From positions 3,684,295-3,748,294 of the forward strand of contig JAEVLN010000002.1 in assembly GCA_018350325.1 (NCBI GenBank): a stretch of DNA of 64,000 nt, in the 5' to 3' direction. Position 1 is the stretch's first letter. Every line of letters begins with the position of its first letter. The notes beneath the pieces were generated by a model that saw nothing but the letters and a program-made list of their open reading frames with translations, did not search any database and had not been told where the DNA came from. The translations under genes were made by a program, and so were the position numbers. Of this stretch, positions 21,180-31,628 are shown piece by piece. This DNA is from Globodera rostochiensis. Lineage: Eukaryota > Nematoda > Chromadorea > Rhabditida > Heteroderidae.

Positions 21180-24100
21180 CTCCTTAAAGTTGTGCTCCCA
21201 GCACGAGTCTTCAGAAGTGTCGCGCTGGGCAGCTGGAAAACACACAGAGCAGAGATGCGCAAAGATCCAAAATGGAACAAACTGTTGATCCGTCCGTCAC
21301 TGACAAAGGCCGAGCGAGACAAAGAGAAAGAAATGTGGCAGCAAAGAAATGAGAATCGGACCCGGCGCAACTCAAACTCAAACGATCCGAACTCACGTAT
21401 TCAATCACTTCCAAAAAACTAAGGTTTGGGGGTTCTTACGCTCTAATTCACTCCACTACCTTACCAAAGCCAAACAAACCCCCACACCGTCCTGACCCCA
21501 ACCACAATTCTCGCTGTACTTCCGACCACATCCCAAAATCAGCCCCAGTCACAAAAATTCCATGCCTCTTCTTAAATTGCCAGTCAATCATTAAAAAAAT
21601 ACCCATACTTCAACAAATCGTCTCTGTTTCCAATGCCAAAATAGTCCTATTAACCGAAACATGGATAAGCGAGCAAAACCTCTCCCCAAACGAACTAAAT
21701 TTTAACCAAAAATTCCAACTCTTTCTAACCAATCGCAATTCAAAAAAGCGTTTAGGCGGAGGAGTTGCTATCCTGATACACAAAACAATCCCCGGCAAAA
21801 TTGTTTTTTCCCATTCTTTCTCGGGCATTGAAATCTTAGCGGTTGATACATCCTTTAAACATCATACTGTCAGATTTATTCTTATTTACCGACCACCAGA
21901 CTCCAACACCATGGATACAACCAAACTCATAAAACTCGTACAAAGCTACACCCACACACATTTTGTTATCTGCGGAGACTTCAATTTCGCTGACATCTCC
22001 TGGTCTCGTTTCTCTGCTAAAACCAAAATCTCCTTAAACTTCTTGGAATTTGTTCAAAATTTCAAACTTACTCAACACATCTCTGAGCCTACCCACATTC
22101 ATGGAAACACCCTCGACCTATGTATTACAAATTCCCCAGATCTCATTACAAATGTATATGTCAAACCTGGGTTATCTGATCACCATTCTATCCATTTCCA
22201 TTTAAATGCATCGCCCATCAAACACACACCTACAAAAATCCCCTCCTTTTCTCTCAAAAACATAACAAAACTAAAACCATCCCTCACCTTCCTTCCACAA
22301 ATACTCACCCACTTTTTCACAAGCGCAGACAAATATAATGCCTTTTACGACTTCCTAAACCAGGCCATTCAAAAATTTATACCATACTTCAATATTTCAT
22401 CCAAGCCCAGCAAAATTAACTACCCACCCCACATAAAATCAATTTTAAACCAAAAAGCCATTTTATTTCGCCTCGCAAAAACCGACCCCACCCTCAAAAA
22501 ATCTTACATCCAACTATCCAAAACAGCCAAATCCCTAACCATCCAACACCATAAAGCTTCAATACGAAAAACCCTCTCCAGCCAAACCAAACTATATTCA
22601 TACTTGCGCAAATTTTCAAAAAATTATCAAAATTCATATTCCCTGCAAATAAACAATGAATTGATCTCACACATTCCTTCAATTTGTGAAATATTCGCCG
22701 ATACATTCTTCAAGTCATTCCAAAACATTCCGCTACACAATCCACCCTCAATCCACTGTACCTACCACAAAACAATTGATGATATCGATTTTGACGTTCT
22801 AAAGGTCTCACACGTTCTACAGCAACTACCCAACAAACTCAACAGTTCACCTGATCACCTCAATTTTCGCCTCCTCAAAAATTGTCACCTGGAACTCACT
22901 CCCATTCTCTCTGACCTCTTCCGACTATCCATGGACACATGTTTTATCCCGGACATTTGGAAATGCTCTCTCATTGTTCCTATACCCAAAAAAGGAAATA
23001 AGCATGATCCCTCAAATTATCGCCCCATTTCTATAACCTCTTCCCTATGCAGAATAATGGAAAAAATCATCTATTCCCAACTATTACATTTTCTTAACTC
23101 AGTCAAATTCTTCCACAAAAACCAATTTGGCTTCCTCAAGGGGCGATCCACTACTTTGCAATTAATCTCTTCCATCCACCTCTGGTACAAATCAATTATG
23201 GAAAAACAGTCTATCCACACCATTTATGTTGACTTTAAAAAAGCCTTTGACTCCGTTCCTCATCGCTTCCTTATTTACAAACTTTCCCAAATAGGCGTAA
23301 GGGGCAAACTCCTCGCATGGTTCTCCAATTATTTAAATAATAGAAAATTCATTGTTAAAATTCAAAATCATCAATCTTCCCCTCGCAACATATTATCAGG
23401 AGTACCACAGGGTTCAGTCCTAAGTCCACTACTTTTTCTCATCTATGTTAACGATTTACCCCCAAATGTAAACCCAACAGTCCAAATAAAACTCTTCGCT
23501 GACGATCTCAAACTCTTCAAATCAACTCTCACCAATCACACCGATCATGCACTACAAAACGCTATAAACTCAATTTACCAATGGAGCTTAAACTGGGCCC
23601 TCCCAATTTCAATAGAAAAGTCGTGTCTACTCCACATAGGAAACCCAACCTCCAATACTGTCTACCATATCAACAACCAATCACTCTACCCACAAGAATC
23701 CATAACCGACTTAGGAATTCTTATCGACAACAAACTCCTTTTCCACCAACACATTTCTGCAATTGTCAAAAAAGCATACTACCGTTCATACCAACTCACA
23801 CGTGTACTAAACTCTTCAAACCCATCCATCTGGTCACAAGCATTTAAACTGTACATCAGGCCCCTACTTGAATATGGCTCAGAAATCTGGTCACCGGCAA
23901 ATCGTAAACTCATCGACAAAATTGAAAATGTTCAAAAATACTTTACCCGCATTGCCTTACTCAAATCAAAACATTTACAACTACCATACCCACAACGTCT
24001 TAAACTTTTCAAATTACCTTCTCTCGAACTTCGCAGAAAAATAATTGATTTAACCACTCTTTTCAAAATTTGTACGCGCCAAACACATCTAAATCCCAAT

Positions 24101-24396
24101 GAAATATTAACCTTCTCACGCCGTCCCATTAGGAGACATCCCTTTCAGATTGTAGCAACACATAAAACATCCAAAACCCAAAACTCATTTGTTAACCGCA
24201 ATATAAATTTCTGGAACACCCTTCCAAGACACTTATTTGAATCTGGTTCGTCAAAGCACTTCTCAAAACTAGTTCACACGCACCTTCTAACTTTGCATTT
24301 ATTTCATTTCGATTTATTGTGACAGACGCAAATCTCACATCTGTAAGTGACATAAGTCATAGACATTTGTCCTTGATGCTGAATAAATAAATAAAT
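21180..24396 (+). mobile_element. LINE (non-LTR retrotransposon), Jockey/CR1-like, 5' truncated
   Basis: The element contains the tail of an ORF1-like frame (to 21422; IRPSLTKAERDKEKEMWQQR, a stretch common at the end of LINE ORF1 products), a full-looking ORF2 and a 3' tail ending in an (AATA)n microsatellite at about 24380-24396, with no poly(A). The 5' part of ORF1 is missing. It lies inside the hAT-like element and must have inserted later than the satellite. Confidence 0.88.
21353..24322 (+). CDS. LINE ORF2: endonuclease and reverse transcriptase
   Basis: The frame is open from 21353; the first ATG is at 21911, but the endonuclease domain begins upstream at about 21545. Endonuclease (APE-type) motifs in order: LLNCQSI, LLTETWI, GGGVAILI, ILIYRPPDS, VICGDFNFADISW and LSDHHSIHF. 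Reverse transcriptase motifs: NYRPISITS, FLKGRSTTLQL, IYVDFKKAFDSVPH, SGVPQGSVLSPLLFLIYVND and the catalytic FADDLKLF. A C-terminal region follows, containing RPLLEYGSEIWSP. The product nicks target DNA and primes reverse transcription from the nick. No internal stop or frameshift is present, so this copy is young. The true start may depend on reinitiation after the short overlapping frame ending at 21422. Confidence 0.9.
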   Translation, partial: ESDPAQLKLKRSELTYSITSKKLRFGGSYALIHSTTLPKPNKPPHRPDPNHNSRCTSDHIPKSAPVTKIPCLFLNCQSIIKKIPILQQIVSVSNAKIVLLTETWISEQNLSPNELNFNQKFQLFLTNRNSKKRLGGGVAILIHKTIPGKIVFSHSFSGIEILAVDTSFKHHTVRFILIYRPPDSNTMDTTKLIKLVQSYTHTHFVICGDFNFADISWSRFSAKTKISLNFLEFVQNFKLTQHISEPTHIHGNTLDLCITNSPDLITNVYVKPGLSDHHSIHFHLNASPIKHTPTKIPSFSLKNITKLKPSLTFLPQILTHFFTSADKYNAFYDFLNQAIQKFIPYFNISSKPSKINYPPHIKSILNQKAILFRLAKTDPTLKKSYIQLSKTAKSLTIQHHKASIRKTLSSQTKLYSYLRKFSKNYQNSYSLQINNELISHIPSICEIFADTFFKSFQNIPLHNPPSIHCTYHKTIDDIDFDVLKVSHVLQQLPNKLNSSPDHLNFRLLKNCHLELTPILSDLFRLSMDTCFIPDIWKCSLIVPIPKKGNKHDPSNYRPISITSSLCRIMEKIIYSQLLHFLNSVKFFHKNQFGFLKGRSTTLQLISSIHLWYKSIMEKQSIHTIYVDFKKAFDSVPHRFLIYKLSQIGVRGKLLAWFSNYLNNRKFIVKIQNHQSSPRNILSGVPQGSVLSPLLFLIYVNDLPPNVNPTVQIKLFADDLKLFKSTLTNHTDHALQNAINSIYQWSLNWALPISIEKSCLLHIGNPTSNTVYHINNQSLYPQESITDLGILIDNKLLFHQHISAIVKKAYYRSYQLTRVLNSSNPSIWSQAFKLYIRPLLEYGSEIWSPANRKLIDKIENVQKYFTRIALLKSKHLQLPYPQRLKLFKLPSLELRRKIIDLTTLFKICTRQTHLNPNEILTFSRRPIRRHPFQIVATHKTSKTQNSFVNRNINFWNTLPRHLFESGSSKHFSKLVHTHLLTLHLFHFDLL

Positions 24397-24561
24397 ACGG
24401 ACGGATAACTGAAATGGGCTTTTGAGGACGGACGGATACGGATACAAAAATTCGTATCCGTGAGCACGCCTGGAAATTTGTGAATTTAATTGGATTCTCA
24501 AGATTTGCATTAATTTATAAAACGCATCTGCAAAACATTGGAATGTTTGGTGAGTTATTAT

Positions 24562-24982
24562 TAGGGCTGGCATTTATATGCACATGCATATTTTTTTCCT
24601 GAACTGGAACGGTCTGAAACGCACGAAAAACATGTTTTCAACTTGGTTTGAAGCTTCTAGAACACATTTCCATGTGCATATTCGCTATTTATGTGCATTT
24701 TTTGCCATTTTTGCCATTTTTATCCATATTTTGCCATTTTCAAAAATTCTTTAACAAAAATGCAATAAAAACGAAAAATATACCCCTAAAGAACGACTTT
24801 TTAAAAATTTTCAAAAATGCACCCCTAAAAATTGACTTTTTCGTGATTTGGGCAAATTTTATATTGAATTTGGAAAAATATATATGCATATTTTGCAATT
24901 TTTATGTGCATATTTTGCAATTTTTGGTGCATATTTTATGCGCATATTTCAAGATTTTATTTGCATATAAATGCCAGCCCTA
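24562..24982. mobile_element. 421-bp hAT-like MITE
   Basis: Perfect 21-base terminal inverted repeats (starting TAGGGCTGGCATTTATATGC) at 24562-24582 and 24962-24982, flanked by identical 8-base direct repeats GTTATTAT (24554-24561, 24983-24990). It sits just inside the intron that begins at 24550. The interior is AT-rich, with repeated TGCATATTTTGC motifs and no coding frame. Confidence 0.9.
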
Positions 24983-26501
24983 GTTATTATGCGTTTAAAG
25001 CAAAAATGCTTCCATTTTAATTTTTGATTTTGGAATTTCTCAGATAAAATATTAAATTAAACAAATTTTGGCATTTAAATTTGTCCAAAATAATTAAATC
25101 CATCAGTTAACGATCGAAACTTTCCTTATACGCTTTTGTACAAAGAATTTTTGCTTAGCAACACAAAATTGGGAAAATGGCGGGTCAAAATTGTGCTTCA
25201 GAAATATTTGTACGACGAATGGGCAAAACAATTCTTTGGGGAAGAAATTGCGAAAGCCGAACAATTCGGTGCTTATTTATAACAAATAATTAGGTACATA
25301 ATTAAGTCTTTTTAGCAGCCAATAAAAGCAACAATTGGCCAAATTTGACCGTTTTTCAACAGAGAATTAATTTTATTATCGAATTGAAACAAATTTGGTT
25401 TATTTATTCTCTAAATTTTTGGTTCAACGAAAAGATAATTCGAGAGAAAATGCATCATTTCGTAAAGAAAAACAATAGCAAACATTTGAGAATGGCCAAA
25501 GAGATTTTTGGCACATTTCGAAGAAATTAATGGAATTAATCTGCGCGAAAATGAATTGGTAATTAAATGGAATAAAATTAAATAATATGAGAATAAATAA
25601 TTTACATTTTAAAGCCATTTCGTTGTTATGGGAAAATGGGCCCGAAGACACGTCACTTTTTCGGGCACTTTCAATTTGTATCAGAGAAGCGATTGCCGAA
25701 TACGCGCAAAAATTGGATGGAAATTCTTCCGAAATGAAAGAATTTTCACTGAATTTGCAATTAAAAATGTTAATTTGTGCGGGAAAAATTCTGAAAAAGA
25801 CTGGCCCCCGAAAGGATCAAATTATAGCCAAATTGCATTTTAAGAAAGTTGAGAAATTAATTGGCAGCGATTTTGAAGATGAATTCAGTGCCCTTTTAAG
25901 CAAGAAAAGTGGGCAAATTAATTAGAAAATAATCAATTAAATTAAATTCCTTTCCTTAATCCGCCGTTTTTGTATGACCAAAATATAGGCAAATTGTGGG
26001 GCGAATTGTTCGATTTGGAAGGCATTGGCAAACTGAAGGCAATTCTGTTGGCCCAAGTCCAATTTTTAATTTAATTTAATTTAATGTTAAATCTTTATTT
26101 TAAGAATGAATATTTTATCAGCAAATGAAAATTTTGCATCTTCCGACGATTCCTCGTCAGCAGCAGAAAAAGACTGCACTTTCGAAGATGCAAATTCTGA
26201 GGAAAGTGTTGGGGAAGAAAATGAAAAAGAAACAAATCCTTCGAAATTCAATAAAATAGTTGAGAAAAATTCCAATGAAATTTCGATACAAAATATGCAA
26301 AATAAATGGCCAACGGAAACGAAAAATGCAACCAAAAATAATTACGGATTGGAGGCGTCCGAAGAAGAAAAAGGCGAGGACAATTCGCCGCAGGCGAAAG
26401 CACAAAAATAGTAAATAAAAAGGCATTAGTCACAAATTATTAATAGCCAAATAATATTTTAATAAATAGCTGTCAGCTTTAATTTAAATCTTTTACATAA
26501 T

Positions 26502-29500
26502 TTAATTGGTAAAATGTGAAAAATAAAGTGACAATTTTTCCTTCAACCGCCGAACTTCACTTTCACTTGTCCTCCTCTTCCCTCCGTCCGGCACAAATCC
26601 CAATTTGGCCAGCATTTTGCTCTCATTTCCGGCGGTTGTTTCGACAGCTGAACACGACGAATGGACTTCCAAAATGCCGCGGGGAATGCGCTCGAACAAT
26701 TTGGCCACATTTTCGGCACGAATTCCCGCCCCGGCCATCACTCTGATGCCATTGTCGACGGAAATTTGAACCGTTTTGGCAATGTCTTCCAACCCATCCG
26801 GAATTGCCTTTGCGGAACGTCCTGTTTTTAAAATGTTTAATCGAATTAAGCGGGGAAATGCCCGGTGCCCTTAACTATTTCAAACAGACAAAGACTTATT
26901 TCTGCTCCTTTAGGCTTTGATTCGAACCCTTTCAATTCCGGTTTGGAATACGGAAACCGACCGACCCGATGTCAGAATCCGATAGGCTTTGATTCGAACC
27001 CTTTCAATTCCGGTTTGGAATACGGAAACCGACCGACCCGATGTCAGAATCCGATAGGCTTTGATTCGAACCCTTTCAATTCCGGTTTGGAATACGGAAA
27101 CCGACCGACCCGATGTCAGAATCCGATAGGCTTTGATTCGAACCCTTTCAATTCCGGTTTGGAATACGGAAACCGACCGACCCGATGTCAGAATCCGATA
27201 GGCTTTGATTCGAACCCTTTCAATTCCGGTTTGGAATACGGAAACCGACCGACCCGATGTCAGAATCCGATAGGCTTTGATTCGAACCCTTTCAATTCCG
27301 GTTTGGAATACGGAAACCGACCGACCCAATGTCAGAATCCGATAGGCTTTGATTCGAACCCTTTCAATTCCGGTTTGGAATACGAAAACCGACCGACCCG
27401 ATGTCAGAATCCGATAGGCTTCGATTCGAACCCTTTCAATTCCGGTTTGGAATACGAAAACCGACCGACCCGATGTCAGAATCCGATAGGCTTCGATTCG
27501 AACCCTTTCAATTCCGGTTTGGAATACGAAAACCGACCGACCCGATGTCAGAATCCGATAGGCTTCTGATCGAACCCTTTCAATTCCGGTTTGGAATACG
27601 GAAACCGACCGACCCGATGTCAGAATCCGATAGGCTTCTGATCGAACCCTTTCAATTCCGGTTTGGAATACGGAAACCGACCGACCCGATGTCAGAATCC
27701 GATAGGCTTCGATTCGAACCCTTTCAATTCCGGTTTGGAATACGAAAACCGACCGACCCGATGTCAGAATCCGATAGGCTTCTGATCGAACCCTTTCAAT
27801 TCCGGTTTGGAATACGGAAACCGACCGACCCGATGTCAGAATCCGATAGGCTTCGATTCGAACCCTTTCAATTCCGGTTTGGAATACGAAAACCGACCGA
27901 CCCGATGTCAGAATCCGATAGGCTTTGATTCGAACCCTTTCAATTCCGGTTTGGAATACGGAAACCGACCGACCCGATGTCAGAATCCGATAGGCTTCTG
28001 ATCGAACCCTTTCAATTCCGGTTTGGAATACGGAAACCGACCGACCCGATGTCAGAATCCGATAGGCTTTGATTCGAACCCTTTCAATTCCGGTTTGGAA
28101 TACGGAAACCGACCGACCCGATGTCAGAATCCGATAGGCTTTGATTCGAACCCTTTCAATTCCGGTTTGGAATACGGAAACCGACCGACCCGATCTCAGA
28201 ATCCGATAGGCTTTGATTCGAACCCTTTCAATTCCGGTTTGGAATACGGAAACCGACCGACCCGATGTCAGAATCCGATAGGCTTCTGATCGAACCCTTT
28301 CAATTCCGGTTTGGAATACGAAAACCGACCGACCCGATGTCAGAATCCGATAGGCTTCTATTCGAACCCTTTCAATTCCGGTTTGGAATACGGAAACCGA
28401 CCGACCCGATGTCAGAATCCGATAGGCTTCTATTCGAACCCTTTCAATTCCGGTTTGGAATACGGAAACCGACCGACCCGATCTCAGAATCCGATAGGCT
28501 TTGATTCGGAACCCTTTCAATTCCGGTTTGGAATACGAAAACCGACCGACCCGATGTCAGAACCGATAGGCTTTGATTCGAACCCTTTCAATTCCGGTTG
28601 GAATACGGAAACCGACCGACCGATGTCAGAATCCGATAGGCTTCTATTCGAACCCTTTCAATTCCGGTTTGGAATACGGAACCGACCGACCCGATCTCAG
28701 AATCCGATAGGCTTTGATTCGAACCCTTTCAATTCCGGTTGGAATACGGAAACCGACCGACCCGATGTCAGAATCCGATAGGCTTTGATTCGAACCCTTC
28801 AATTCCGGTTTGGAATACGGAAACCGACCGACCCCGATGTCAGAATCCGATAGGCTTTGATCGAACCCTTTCAATTCCGGTTTGGAATACGGAAACCGAC
28901 CGACCCGATGTCAGAACCGATAGGTTCGATTCGAACCCTTTCAATTCCGGTTTGGAATACGAAAACCGACCGACCCGATGTCAGAATCCGATAGGCTTCT
29001 GATCGAACCCTTTCAATTCCGGTTTGGAATACGGAAACCGACCGACCCGATGTCAGAATCCGATAGGCTTCGATTCGAACCCTTTCAATTCCGGTTTGGA
29101 ATACGAAAACCGACCGACCCGATGTCAGAATCCGATAGGCTTTGATTCGAACCCTTTCAATTCCGGTTTGGAATACGGAAACCGACCGACCCGATGTCAG
29201 AATCCGATAGGCTTCTGATCGAACCCTTTCAATTCCGGTTTGGAATACGGAAACCGACCGACCCGATGTCAGAATCCGATAGGCTTTGATTCGAACCCTT
29301 TCAATTCCGGTTTGGAATACGGAAACCGACCGACCCGATGTCAGAATCCGATAGGCTTTGATTCGAACCCTTTCAATTCCGGTTTGGAATACGGAAACCG
29401 ACCGACCCGATGTCAGAATCCGATAGGCTTTGATTCGAACCCTTTCAATTCCGGTTTGGAATACGGAAACCGACCGACCCGATGTCAGAATCCGATAGGC

Positions 29501-31222
29501 TTCTGATCGAACCCTTTCAATTCCGGTTTGGAATACGAAAACCGACCGACCCGATGTCAGAATCCGATAGGCTTCTATTCGAACCCTTTCAATTCCGGTT
29601 TGGAATACGGAAACCGACCGACCCGATGTCAGAATCCGATAGGCTTCTATTCGAACCCTTTCAATTCCGGTTTGGAATACGGAAACCGACCGACCCGATC
29701 TCAGAATCCGATAGGCTTTGATTCGAACCCTTTCAATTCCGGTTTGGAATACGAAAACCGACCGACCCGATGTCAGAATCCGATAGGCTTTGATTCGAAC
29801 CCTTTCAATTCCGGTTTGGAATACGGAAACCGACCGACCCGATGTCAGAATCCGATAGGCTTCTATTCGAACCCTTTCAATTCCGGTTTGGAATACGGAA
29901 ACCGACCGACCCGATCTCAGAATCCGATAGGCTTTGATTCGAACCCTTTCAATTCCGGTTTGGAATACGAAAACCGACCGACCCGATGTCAGAATCCGAT
30001 AGGCTTCTATTCGAACCCTTTCAATTCCGGTTTGGAATACGGAAACCGACCGACCCGATGTCAGAATCCGATAGGCTTCTATTCGAACCCTTTCAATTCC
30101 GGTTTGGAATACGGAAACCGACCGACCCGATCTCAGAATCCGATAGGCTTTGATTCGAACCCTTTCAATTCCGGTTTGGAATACGGAAACCGACCGACCC
30201 GATGTCAGAATCCGATAGGCTTCTATTCGAACCCTTTCAATTCCGGTTTGGAATACGGAAACCGACCGACCCGATCTCAGAATCCGATAGGCTTTGATTC
30301 GAACCCTTTCAATTCCGGTTTGGAATACGAAAACCGACCGACCCGATGTCAGAATCCGATAGGCTTCTATTCGAACCCTTTCAATTCCGGTTTGGAATAC
30401 GGAAACCGACCGACCCGATGTCAGAATCCGATAGGCTTTTATTCGAACCCTTTCAATTCCGGTTTGGAATACGGAAACCGACCGACCCGATCTCAGAATC
30501 CGATAGGCTTTGATTCGAACCCTTTCAATTCCGGTTTGGAATACGGAAACCGACCGACCCGATGTCAGAATCCGATCGATGCCGAGTTCAACAGCCGCCG
30601 TTTTGATGGCATCGTCAATATTTGGCACCAAGTCGAACGACCGATGCAAAGTCGTGCCAAGACCATACCCCTTTTTGGCGAATGTTTTCATTTCATTTCG
30701 AAAGTGTGGCTAAATGCTTACAAACCTTGGAAAGTGCTGAATTTCACTTTGCTCTTCCCATTTATAAAATCTTGTATGAAAATTGTAAACCTTAGCCAAT
30801 TTCACAAGAATTTGCAATCGGTGCCTGTCCAAAGTGCCATCGGAATGATTGGCACCAAAAGCAATGCCGGCCAATCCCGCCTCGGCAACGCATTCAATGT
30901 CCTTACACATCGACTCAAATTCCCTATCAGAATACGAGAAATTGCCGGATCGTGGTCTGATCATTGCAAAGATTGGCACCGATTTGTTGACTGATCGGGC
31001 CACGTCAATTAGGCCTAAAACATATAATTTTGATTTTATTATTGCCCAAAAATAAAAAATTAGGCCGATTTTGGTGTTCTTTTTACTTTTTATACCAGAG
31101 GTTGGAGTTAGTCCGCCAAGTTCAAGAGCTGAACAAAGTTCGATACGGTCGGCACCGCCTTGAATCGCTGCCCAAAGTCCATCGGCATCGTCCACACAAA
31201 CTTCCAACAAAATTGTTGGCAT
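26502..31222 (-). CDS. cutC: CutC copper homeostasis protein homologue, 273 aa
   Basis: Four minus-strand exons close in phase: 31222-31096, 31014-30791, 30709-30559, 26821-26502; 822 bases in all. The 273 residues fall in the usual 250-275 range of the CutC TIM-barrel family. Family motifs in order: LLEVCVDDADG, GGADRIELCSALELGGLTPT, IFAMIRPRSGNFSYSD, GIAFGANHSDGTLD, TTLHRSFDLVPN, GIDRILTSG, GIRVMAGAGI and EVHSSCSA. CutC has been linked to copper tolerance in bacteria and copper binding in animals; the biochemical role is not settled. The third intron (26822-30558) is almost entirely a 72-bp satellite that repeats the end of exon 3 with its donor (ACATCGG|GTCGGT). The other introns are about 80 bases. 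Confidence 0.95.
26914..30580 (-). repeat. 72-bp satellite, about 51 copies, in cutC intron 3
   Basis: Minus-strand unit: ATCGGATTCTGACATCGG, then GTCGGTCGGTTTCCGTATTC, CAAACCGGAATTGAAAGGG and TTCGAATCAAAGCCT. The first 18 bases equal the last 18 bases of cutC exon 3 and the next bases are the donor region. The frame continuing from exon 3 has no stop through the first 25 or so units (24 residues per unit: YRILTSGRSVSVFQTGIERV plus RIKA). Variant bases (GATGTC/GATCTC, TTTGATT/TTCTGAT/TTCTATT) form long-range blocks. Single-base indels cluster at 28505-28930. Confidence 0.95.
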
Positions 31223-31357
31223 TTTTTAAATTAGGTAAAATACCCAATTAATGGAAATAAAAGAAAAATGATGGCATTGAGTTTAAATTGGGAAAACGAC
31301 AGAGTGCCAAAGACACAATAATCAGATAATAAATAAAATAATTTAAACTATATTAAG

Positions 31358-31561
31358 TAGAGTAGGCCGGGATCGGGATTTTTGGTAAAAAGTAAATGTT
31401 CAGAGAAAAACTTCACTTCCCGACCCTACCGGGATCGGGATCAGCATCTCGAACCGGGACCGGGATCGGGATTACGACTTTTCAAAAACCGAGACCGGGA
31501 TTGGGATCGGGATTCCAAAAACCAGGATAATCCCGCCCGATCCCGATCCCGACCTACTCTA
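31358..31561. mobile_element. 204-bp hAT-like MITE
   Basis: Terminal inverted repeats starting TAGAGTAGG(C/T)CGGGATCGGG, one mismatch, at 31358-31378 and 31541-31561, with identical 8-base direct repeats ATATTAAG (31350-31357, 31562-31569). The interior is rich in GATCGGGAT words and non-coding. It lies upstream of cutC. Confidence 0.85.
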
Positions 31562-31628
31562 ATATTAAGTATCAGCAAGTACCAGAGATAAGCGAAAAAC
31601 TATTTTTTCAGCTTTTGGGTTTGGTGAA

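Larger units (their letters stand above)
17362..24472. mobile_element. 7.1-kb hAT-like compound element inserted in an exon
   Basis: Perfect 18-base terminal inverted repeats, CAGGCGTGCTCACGGATA at 17362-17379 and its complement at 24455-24472, are flanked by identical 8-base direct repeats GAAATTTG (17354-17361 and 24473-24480). An 8-bp target duplication with CAG...CTG ends is the signature of the hAT superfamily. No transposase is visible, so the element is non-autonomous. Inside are a 41-bp satellite (17377-20655), about 500 bases of unique DNA and a LINE (about 21180-24396). The inner right end (24397-24455) again resembles satellite units, so the LINE sits within the satellite zone. Confidence 0.87.
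17202..26411 (+). pseudogene. Unrecognised helical-repeat-like gene disrupted by a transposon in an exon
   Basis: Coding pieces: 17202-17263 (MDLSDLMRFWPKRPKL...), then an exon starting at 17306 that reads to 17361 and, after removal of 17362-24480, continues in frame from 24481 to a GTGAGT donor at 24550. A further exon starts at 25146 (EFLLSNTKLGKWRVKIVL...). Later open stretches lie at about 25340-25530, 25590-25925 (SLLWENGPEDTSLFRALSI...), 25989-26077 (LWGELFDLEGIGKLKAILLA) and an acidic tail at 26105-26411 ending EEEKGEDNSPQAKAQK. The phases of the last four were not all resolved. The alpha-helical pattern faintly recalls the armadillo-like core of the BiP exchange factor Sil1; this is a weak guess. 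With the 7.1 kb insert in a coding exon the allele is probably non-functional unless the insert is spliced out. Confidence 0.5.

Noticed and set aside
17377..30580. CRISPR arrays
   Set aside because: Repeats are contiguous without unique spacers, and the DNA is eukaryotic.
28871..30691. 606-residue frame continuing from cutC into the satellite, as the true CutC C-terminus
   Set aside because: The cutC family needs the GIRVMAGAGI...HSSCSA end found in the exon at 26821-26502, and the splice phase to it is exact. Kept only as a possible isoform source.
26865..30994. Long plus-strand frames in the 72-bp array
   Set aside because: Repeat-driven open frames without splice or start signals; the array belongs to the minus-strand cutC intron.
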